From: Heligmosomoides polygyrus polygyrus
Lineage: Eukaryota > Nematoda > Chromadorea > Rhabditida > Heligmosomidae
Direction of reading: 5' to 3'
Assembly (NCBI GenBank): GCA_947396885.1
Contig: OX377206.1
Span: forward strand, 7,206,658-7,270,657
DNA: 64,000 nucleotides
Part shown: one piece after another, positions 20,361 through 64,000 of the stretch
Layout: the number at the start of each line of letters is the position of its first letter
How positions within the stretch are numbered: position 1 is the first letter of the stretch
Program-made: the position numbers and the translations under genes
Notes under the pieces: model-generated
What the model saw: only the letters and a program-made list of their open reading frames with translations
Databases searched by the model: none
What the model was told of the DNA's origin: nothing

Positions 20361-21813
20361 TTCATAGCAGGTGAAAAATAACCATACCAATTTTGATCAA
20401 TATTTTCGATTTCTCGACGGGCGGCATAACATATGCAATGACTCGCGTTTTTCCCTCCGTCCCTGTCCTTCCATTCGTCCAATCGCCCGAGGTCAACAGA
20501 CTCCGAAGCAGAAGACACGGACATCGAACGGCATTATTGATCTTCGATACTTGAATACCTGGCCGGTGGACAGACTTTTCAATCCTATATGGTAAACGTG
20601 GAACGCATCTGTGTCTGTGGCTTCGTCCCTCTGCTGTCATACAAAGGAAGGGGCATTGAGGTGGGAGAGGTAGTCGGAATTACTGATGCGGGGATCACTT
20701 ATCCAACAGTATCGATCGACTGACGAGCATCGATCGAGTTTATCGATTTTTCTGCAGATTAGATATTCCGGAGACAGAGTCGCACAAATGCGTGAAGAAG
20801 CTCCGTGCCAACTGTTTGAGGACATTCCCCTATCCTATTCGGTGTAATAAGCGAAACCAGTTTTTTCTTCTTTAATGGGGATTAAAAGGCCTATGGAAGA
20901 AGCTGAAAACTGGGGTTTTTTGCGGATTTTTCCAATCAACTGACAGCTATCATCTCACTTATATGTGAGGTGGACATTGGCATCGAGCGTTTCTTTCGTG
21001 GGGTCGACCGGCAGAAGGCACTGATAACGGCCGTAGCTAGACGGCCTCCCCCGTCGACGCAGCTCGTCAGAGGGCGAGGTTCACACACCGAACTTGGCCC
21101 GGTGCTGATACCAGCACCTCCTTCTACACCACGCTGCCTATTAGAGATGTTGTTGTCTGTCTACCAACCTCTTCTGGCTGGAGACACTGCCGTGTTGCTC
21201 CGAATCACTCAAGCAATTCGATCGGAAGTCTCTTAGACAGATAGATTGCCCTAATCATATTTACCCTGGCGACCATTTCGTCACGTTCTTGCCTGATTTT
21301 TGAAAATTTTGATAGGTTAGTAGGAAGCGATAGCAGAAACTACATTTTGCACACTGAACTTTTTTGTTCTTATGCAGATGGCGTTTTAGAGAACTGCGAG
21401 ACTCATTAACATCAGCTATTAGTTTCGCCTACAAACTGAAGGTTCCACCGAGCCAGTTTAACTGCAAGCAAACAGATAGCGTGCTGGTTGAACTAGCACG
21501 AAACTGCTCACAAACCCGTCCTGCAGTTCTCTTTCAATCCTCGCGATGATAGTTAATGTTGTCCATTCATCATATGGCTTCTTAGGTTAGACTCATTGGC
21601 GCCTCTTAATCTTTTTGCTAAATATCATCTGATAGGAGACTCCTCACTTCGGAACTACCACCCTTTCTATTTTCGATTAATTTTTAAGTTCCTGCTTTTT
21701 TTGGCTTTTTTTAAAGCCAGCTTCAGAAAATATCAGGCATTAGAAACGAAGATGAGGGAAGTTACATATGGTGGACGAAAGCCTTTTTCAGGAATCAAAA
21801 CTTATATGTGTAA
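20361..21813. other. No gene recognised
   Basis: Several open frames of 60-96 codons on both strands show no domain. ATCGAT-rich patches continue to about 20740. Confidence 0.45.
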
Positions 21814-21947
21814 GGCCCCGTTTATACTTCGACGCCGAGCGACGCGGCGCCACGTATTGTGATCACATTGATTGGTGGACGCGATCGATCAATTTGGCAA
21901 CAATGCGTGGCGTCGCGTCGCTCGGCGTCGGAAGTATAAACGGGGCC
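21814..21947. mobile_element. Palindromic MITE (GGCCCCGTTTATACTTC)
   Basis: 134 bp, TAA on both sides (21811-21813, 21948-21950). The ends GGCCCCGTTTATACTTCGAC and GTCGGAAGTATAAACGGGGC are near-perfect mirrors, and the inner CGAGCGACGCGGCGCCACG also pairs with CGTGGCGTCGCGTCGCTCG. Confidence 0.92.
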
Positions 21948-22069
21948 TAAAGCCGCGTAGAACAAAGTCATTCCATTATCATTTCATTAAAAACCATTCC
22001 TAAAAATTATTTATACATGCTACATATAACGTTGAGTTAGAAATATATAAACATCAAAATAGGAAATAG

Positions 22070-22290
22070 GAAAAAGCCCGGCGTCATTGTATCCTTTTTT
22101 GGGATGCGCCACGCATGCTACTGGTACGTGATGTCATGGAAATTACTTGAATGCGTATTTGGCCATACAATGACCTGCGGTGTGCACCAGATGAACAGGT
22201 TAGTGTTATATCCATTCCAAATGAGTCCGATATCAATTCACCGAAGGGGTGGAAGGTTTCGATGGCCGAGGGTGAGAAATCTAAACCACT
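22070..22290 (-). repeat. tRNA-derived SINE, diverged
   Basis: Minus-strand copy with GGGATGCGCCACGCATGCTA and a body ATGCGTATTTGGCCATACAA. The head side is eroded. Confidence 0.65.
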
Positions 22291-23164
22291 AACCAGGCGA
22301 AAACCTGCTGATGCTCAAAAATCGCTGACGATTTACTTCTTTAGAGATTAGTTCAAATTTCGCCCGTTTTGTATCAACAGCACCACAAGTTCACCTGCTG
22401 TTGACCCGTAGTAGTTTCAAAGTCATTCTTGTAACAGTCAAACACCGTAAACCTACATTAGCTCCAAAAGTTGTTCAGATTTGCGTTTGCTCAGGTGAAC
22501 TGAGCGTGTTCGAAAGAATAAATTTCTATAAAGCTCACAGAAAACAACACTATTACTTTAAAGAACCTTCTTTTGAGGCAGTTTTTGGTCCTAAAGCAAT
22601 TGATTGCGCTTACAGAGCTGTCAGTTGTTTTACTCCAATACAACCTCATCTTCTGAAAGAAAAATAAATCGTCGGTGAAAGTAGGTTTGAACATTGTTTA
22701 AGCAAAAATGAGTGACAAATCTTCACTGACTAACAAATCGCAGTCAGAAACGTCATACCTAGAGAAGAGTAGGCGGTACAACGAAGTTCTCATTCACCAT
22801 AGAAAGCGCAGTAAAATATGCTGAGAGAACATAAACCGGAGAAGAAACTACGGAAGGTTCTGAATCGGCATAAAGAATGCAGTAAATTACGCTGGACTAG
22901 TGGATATTTCGTCTCGAAGCGAAAAGCAAAGAACTATAGTTCTTCACCGATATTTTTACATGTCGCATTCAAGGCAGAATATGGAGGCGCTATTCTGGCT
23001 CCGCTTCGTTTTAGACTTCTTGAAAAGGTTTCCGTCACACACCCCTAGGACTCGTGGAGCAGACCCAAGACTAAAGCACTCTGAATCGAAATTTATAACT
23101 GTGTACGTGCAAGCCTTCAACGCTTTCCGAAAGCAGTCACATAGGCGACATTCAAGACGTATTT
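22291..23164. other. No gene recognised
   Basis: Unique sequence. The open frames at 22401-22694 and 22818-23228 have no recognised domain. Confidence 0.45.
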
Positions 23165-23660
23165 TTCGACTTTGAATAACTGTGGCATTCTGGAAGTTTT
23201 CGAGCATTTGAATGATTTCGAATATCAAAAGCCGTTGATGATTGGAAATCAGATATGTTTATTACATGTGGAAATTTATTTTTGAATATTTTGATTTGAA
23301 TGCGTTCCAAGGAGACATTCCTTACTATATGAATTCGAATGTTCAAATTCGAATGAAATTCGTTTGAGTACCTATTCGAATAGCTCTGTCGGTCATATTT
23401 CTAAAATACGCTAATGTAAAAAAAGAATTCGCATTGAGCATTCAAACGACACCATTCGAATACAGGAACCATTGCTGCTTTATGATCAGCTTCGAATATT
23501 CGAATAATTTCGATTACCGAAGATTTCATAGCATTCGAGACATGTTCGTAATACGTAATTTTTCTGAATAATCGTACTCGAAAGCATTCAAAAAACGCTA
23601 TTTGACGAATATTCGGATTCGATTGAAAATGATTCAACCACCTATTCGAGATGGTAATTC
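23165..23660. repeat. TTCGAA-rich repeat, copy 4 (double)
   Basis: Two tandem stretches, each ending with CCTATTCGA-type sequence near 23371 and 23641. Same family as 15745 and 19485. Confidence 0.7.
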
Positions 23661-24450
23661 CAACATAACTATGCGTAACTATAGTAATTTCTCCAACACT
23701 GTCTAAATTTTCCTCGACAATCTTAGTTCTACATTATCGCGAGAAGTTGCAACTATTGGACAGTTTCAGGCCAAGGAAACTTTTAGTCTTTTTTAACCTA
23801 TGTACTCTAGGTAGAAAAAGTTTTTGCAAGCAAGGATGCTTTCTTTATGAAGATATAAAAATAAAAAATACTACATCGACTTTTTGTCCGAGTTTATACC
23901 ACTATGCGCTAAACCGTTCTAAATTCATGTGTAGAGGCAAGGCAGAACTCAATGAAAGTTTCTAAATCGGTTCAGTAGAACTTTTATAGAATAAAAACCA
24001 GTTTTGAAAAAAATTCATGCCCTGTCCAATCACATACGCGAAATACGCTGTGAGTAAACCATAAACAGCAATGTAGCTTCTGGCTAGAACATCATCAGCG
24101 AAGCCTTCTCCCAGTTTTCTGTCTACGTCACCACAAGTGGGCTGATCAGCGCTTTCTACGTGGATGACAATCAATTCCACGTTTCGTATCGGATACGCTA
24201 TCCGATCGTTTCCCATCTTCTCTTCCGTGCACGTGCAGATCTGCATTTCCTTAAACAGTTCCATCGATCAGCATTCGTTTCTTTTTTGAGCTTTTCGTTT
24301 TTCTTGATGTGTTCTGCCCTATTCCATATTTGTGGTGTTATTAACGTGACAAAAAGGTAGATCAAAATCACGTGTGCTCAACCAATCAATATCGATTTAA
24401 TTTCACCCACTTCGATTGACGAGATCACATACTCCTTCTAACCGGAAACG
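23661..24450. other. 5' flank of the P5CS gene
   Basis: No coding exon seen. If exon 1 at 24451 is right this contains the promoter. No TATA box or convincing regulatory motif stands out. Nematode genes are often trans-spliced, and a splice-leader acceptor cannot be excluded. Confidence 0.3.
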
Positions 24451-60379
<35,929 letters not shown>

Positions 60380-60769
60380 ACACGTGTCACGAAAGCCAAA
60401 CGTATTTCTGAACATAGTGCGCTGGTTGAACCAGCATAATATATTTATTGGGCTTTTCGACAAACGAAACACTGTGCAGTCTGGTCCAGTTGTCTTTTAC
60501 GTAACTCATTTAATTCCGTTTCATCTTTCAAACCCTGAACTCAAGTGTGTAAATTCTGCTCCGCAACATTGTTTGCAAGCTAGTGTCATTGTTTCCAATA
60601 ATTTATTTCTTTGGACTTTCATTCCTTCGTTGCACATTAGATAATTGACAGCACCTTGACAATAAATCTTCAAATTATTCTTATTTGTGCGTATACATAC
60701 ATACTAAGTGGTAGTATCATACCATATAATAAACCGCTAATAGCTATTGATCGGTGCCGCGCAGAAACA
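60380..60769. other. 3' flank of the P5CS gene
   Basis: Likely 3' untranslated region to about 60680, with no other coding sequence recognised. Confidence 0.5.
60661..60666 (+). terminator. Candidate P5CS poly(A) signal AATAAA
   Basis: AATAAA lies 282 nt after the P5CS stop. It is the first canonical hexamer downstream on this strand that I noticed. Confidence 0.6.
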
Positions 60770-61165
60770 GGCCAAAAAATAGGGGCGAAAATCGGGGAAG
60801 GGGCAAATTAGTCATAAAATAGCGGAAAATACTCACCATCAGACGTCTTCTAAGTGCCTGGTTATTGAAGAGACGTGCCCAAGACGTCGTCCAACGTGAC
60901 TGGGGAATCAGAAGACGGCCGACGGAGTTCTACACATCTGGTGGAAAGTTTCAATGGGGAGGCAAATATTGACCAATGCTATTAATCTACTGACCAGTGA
61001 TTTCTGTTTTCTCCCAGATTTACCCGATCGGGTGGGATAATTGCCAGCAGATAGGAGTTGAGTCCTTCACATCAGGTGGAAAGTTTCAATGGGAGGTCAA
61101 TATCGATCGATACTGATCATGATGATGATACTGCAACATCGCGCGAAGCGCGCAAGTGCGAGGGT
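60770..61165. repeat. Second copy of the intron-17 minisatellite element
   Basis: Shares both flanks with 58865-59560: CAACGTGACTGGGGAATCAG on the left and TGCAACATCGCGCGAAGCGC on the right. It has only about two internal units. Confidence 0.8.
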
Positions 61166-61511
61166 GGACAGATTGGCGCTTCACATTTTAAGGACATTTT
61201 CGAATACTTGAATAATTGTGGCTCCCTGCGACTTTTTTTCAGAATGATGTCAAAGACCGCAATTTGCAGGTGAATATTAAAAGGAAAAGCTCTCAAATCC
61301 TATTCTAAAAAGGTTGCGATCTGGTTGGTCCCCACCACCCAATGCTGTCTACTCGAGCAACGTGGGCCGAGTTCTCCACTGTGCTTCAGTTGGGGAATTC
61401 AAATGAAAAGAATTGCGACCCAAACAAATAATGTGCGACTTTGCTTAGAATCTAATCCCAGAAAAAGTAATAATATGAGATCTACCCGATATATTTAAGT
61501 AGGTCAGGTAA
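61166..61511. other. No gene recognised
   Basis: Includes CCCACCACCCAATGCTGTCT near 61332, similar to one end of the MITE at 49747-49932. Confidence 0.4.
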
Positions 61512-61785
61512 TGCAATCCGAGAAGGCATCGACTGTCGCGTGCATCACCAGAGGTTTTTTGGTTCGGATCCGGCTCCAACTAACCAAACCTTCCATCATT
61601 CTGGGATAGGTTAGTTGGCATCAAACTTGTGTGAGAAAGATAGATCACTGATTTGCTTATCTGTTATTCACGGGAAGTCATTGTAATGGTAGAATAGACA
61701 CTCAAGTGATCACCACGATAAGTACGTGTAGAATGCGTGGCGCATCCCAAAAAGAAATTAGCTAACGCCGCCCTTTGTCTTTTTT
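61512..61785 (+). repeat. tRNA-derived SINE, old copy
   Basis: Recognisable by GACTGTCGCGTGCATCACCA, GGTTCGGATCCGG and GAATGCGTGGCGCATCCCAA. Diverged throughout. Confidence 0.75.
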
Positions 61786-62423
61786 CTGCCGAAATCGGAA
61801 GAAATCGTTTGTATTTGTGCCTCGTTTTCCGCTTTCCGGAAATTGTTCAGTAACTCCAGATATCGAACAAATAAGGCGAAAGTGGTGCTGTTAACGGAGG
61901 AGAGAGGCAGTGCTAAGTTGCTACTTCGGGCGTGCCCCCTTCCGATTGAGAAGTACACAGTTTTCTATCAGAATGACACCGCCAAAACCTTGTAAGGAGA
62001 GGCGTAGCCGGTTCCTTGGTTAACAACTCCGCACGACCGATAACCACACAACAACGACAACAACGGGTGCAGTGCCCGCAATGAGGTGGAGAAAAATCAA
62101 CACACTCCCGCAGTCTTTGTTCTCAGACACTGGGATACAGACGTGTGTGTGACGTTATGCACTTCTATACCCGACTGTTTTTTGGCACCAGTTCAACGTT
62201 GGTTAGAAATCAGCCGTCGACTGAAATTATTCTGTGGATTGAAAGGGTGATAAATTGAGTAGAGGAGAGCACGAAACCAGGCGGGAATGGGATTTCTAGA
62301 TGTAACCCGACTCACACCTGTGTTGAGCTTGTAAGCCTAATACATGAATCTCCTTCACATGCTTTACATTGAGAAAACGGAGGCGGATGTGAGCTCGGAA
62401 AAACGAGATACGAGAGGAGACCC
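61786..62423. other. No gene recognised
   Basis: Unique sequence, no domain-bearing frame. Confidence 0.45.
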
Positions 62424-62554
62424 ATAGTTTATACTTGTGCCTCCACGCGGCGCGGCACCGCGATCGCCACAGATATCGAGCCTCCGCCCCGCCGATCGAT
62501 ATTTATCTCGACCATGATGCCGCGCCGCGCAGCGGCTCAACTGTAAATTGCGGC
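62424..62554. mobile_element. Worn palindromic MITE
   Basis: CATAGTTTATACTTGTGCCTCC on one side and GCGGCTCAACTGTAAATTG on the other, with GATATCGAG/CGATATTTATC in the middle. The terminal bases and target triplets are lost. Confidence 0.65.
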
Positions 62555-63246
62555 CAACGTTTGCCGTGTGTTACTACGCTTACGCGTCCGTGTCACGGGG
62601 TGCTAATGTCCCCCCCCAAGTATCATAGCGCTTCCAAAAAACGTATATGTAGAAGACTGAGCATCTATTTAAAAAAGTGATTCAAAATCAGTTTAGCGCA
62701 AAAGATTACAGTAAAAGTTGGTCTTTTGAAGAATAGTAACAGCAGAACGTAGAACTTTGTGATATAAAACAAAAAAGTGATATAAAATATGTAAGTCCAG
62801 CACAAAAAGCCACAGAAAAGTTGGCTTTTGTAAGATCAACGAAATCAGTGGCTTCCAGAGTTTGCACAAAATGAAAAATGCTTGCTTTTTTAAGGGCAAA
62901 TGAAAAGGCTATTATATGGTAAAACAACGTAGGCTTTACTTTGCTTTAAAACTAATTTGTAGCTGATCTCAGAAGTGTGCTCTCTGTTTGAAAAAGTTTT
63001 CTAAACTGTAGTGAAAGTTCTTGGTGAAGAATTGAAAAGTAATGCTGGAAGTTCATTCTAACTTTTAATCACACGAGGCAAGAAGGATCCTCGAATCGTT
63101 TTAAATTGTGGGTATTGGAGTTGAATTTCAATATTGTGCCCTCTGATAATAAGGAAAAAGTAAAGAGTTTATTTTTATCTACATAAAAAGTGATCATTGA
63201 CAACTCTAAAAACAAGGTTTTGATCAAAGATAATTTGTAAACAAAA
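62555..63246. other. No gene recognised
   Basis: AT-rich unique sequence up to the LTR. The small frames have no recognisable domain. Confidence 0.5.
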
Positions 63247-63660
63247 TGTTGTATCCCTGAGGATACAACTTCACTAGACCTCTGGGGCCTCTTCTGACTG
63301 CTGTTGGACCTCTGGGGTCTCTCCTTACTGCTCTCTGTGCTAACAGAGAGCCTCACGTCCGCGTGCGTGGAGGCAGCAGAATATTACAGATTTATTAGCC
63401 AATAGTACGGCCACACGACGACGAGGCTGGAGGCGATGGAGGTAGGCTGGCGGCGGCTGGAACTCCTCGGTGGCGACCTGCGACGACGACCCCTGAGGGT
63501 CTCGGCAGCGGCCTTATATGCGCCCCGTTTTCCCGCCGGTCGTTACTTTGACCTGCCTTGGCGGATTACCACCGCGCCTACGTGGGTGGTCATCGGCTTT
63601 CTACTAGCCGGCTACGGGCGCGCTACACACGATCACCACTGTGATCGTCCAGCCATAACA
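63247..63660 (-). mobile_element. Long terminal repeat of a BEL/Pao-like retrotransposon
   Basis: On the minus strand it begins TGTTATGGCTGG and ends GGATACAACA, with TG...CA borders. It is preceded by a purine tract AGGGGAGG (63661-63670), contains a TATA box (GCATATAAGGCC, about 63513-63524) and a poly(A) signal AATAAA (about 63389-63400 region). About 414 bp. The partner LTR would lie beyond 64000. Confidence 0.75.
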
Positions 63661-63764
63661 CCTCCCCTAGTAGGAAAATAATTACAGCGAAATATTTTTC
63701 TACTACTTAACGAGAACTTAATTAACAAACGAAGTCTATGAAAACTACAACAGTCAACAATTAA

Positions 63765-63995
63765 CTAAGAAAAGTCGTCTACTCCATAGCGTCGGACTGG
63801 TCTTCTGGTCCTTGTAGAACGTCGTAGTTGTAGTGGTTGTTCTCTGTCCGCATCGCGTCGTTGATTGGTTGAACCCGCGGTCGTTGAGCAAGCAGGTTGC
63901 GTCCTCCATGCGTCGTCCAATTCAAGAACATCGAGCAACGTTTTGAGCGCAGAGCTTTCCTCCTGACAAGTTCGCTCATCGGCGCAACGTCGCAT
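63765..63995 (-). CDS. C-terminal end of an LTR-retrotransposon polyprotein (partial)
   Basis: Minus-strand frame open to the window edge and ending at 63765. The last residues LRRSTRTRRPVRRYGVDDFS have the Arg-rich tail with a final DDF seen at the end of BEL/Pao polyproteins. The stop lies about 95 bp before the purine tract and LTR, the expected arrangement. The catalytic domains are outside the window, so the family call is tentative. Confidence 0.55.
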   Translation of the reverse strand: MRRCADERTCQEESSALKTLLDVLELDDAWRTQPACSTTAGSTNQRRDADREQPLQLRRSTRTRRPVRRYGVDDFS

Positions 63996-64000
63996 CTGAT

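Noticed and set aside
24160..24360. Alternative first exon of P5CS
   Set aside because: It is hydrophobic and Phe-rich without a convincing donor. The 24451 frame is a better presequence.

Overview
The window looks like nuclear DNA of a nematode, most likely a strongylid such as a hookworm. This is inferred, not proven. The one clear host gene is split into many short exons with TTTCAG-type acceptors, some introns are only 56-59 bp, and most of the rest is transposon-derived. The non-LTR retrotransposon is RTE-like, as is common in nematodes. There is no bacterial gene organisation, rRNA operon or CRISPR array.

Host gene: 25.3-60.4 kb on the + strand encodes delta-1-pyrroline-5-carboxylate synthase (P5CS; ALDH18A1 in human, alh-13 in C. 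elegans). It is a mitochondrial enzyme fusing glutamate 5-kinase to gamma-glutamyl phosphate reductase. Nineteen exons from 25259 to 60379 join in consistent phase. A further candidate first exon at 24451-24534 would supply a mitochondrial targeting peptide, giving about 769 aa. Intron 5 (26992-49369) is 22.4 kb and interrupts the kinase domain.

Left part (1-24.4 kb): no host gene was recognised. It holds a full-length RTE retrotransposon with an open reading frame and a 16-bp target duplication (5.2-8.3 kb), and two mariner elements with terminal repeats (9.1-10.1 and 13.3-14.7 kb). It also holds a 1.07-kb foldback element with an acidic reading frame (17.6-18.6 kb), many copies of a tRNA-derived SINE, a second tRNA-like repeat, and TTCGAA-rich repeats.

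Intron 5: five terminal-inverted-repeat elements stand end to end at 28.5-31.3 kb, separated only by shared TAA triplets. A large inverted repeat follows (32.9-41.8 kb) that contains decayed mariner sequence, a GC-box/TATA cassette present three times nearby, and a 2.9-kb hAT-like element whose empty site survives in the other arm. After that come a cluster of palindromic MITEs nested up to three deep (44.5-45.7 kb) and a Tc1/mariner-like element with about 29-bp inverted repeats (46.7-48.0 kb). The later introns carry more MITEs, a decayed reverse transcriptase and a minisatellite.

Right end: past the P5CS poly(A) signal are a second minisatellite copy, a SINE, a worn MITE, then a complete LTR and the C-terminal end of a BEL/Pao-like LTR retrotransposon on the minus strand that runs off the window.

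The most original material is structural: the tRNA-derived SINE with a TTTATCC-repeat tail, and a TWA-targeting set of palindromic MITEs that insert at one another's edges and inside one another.
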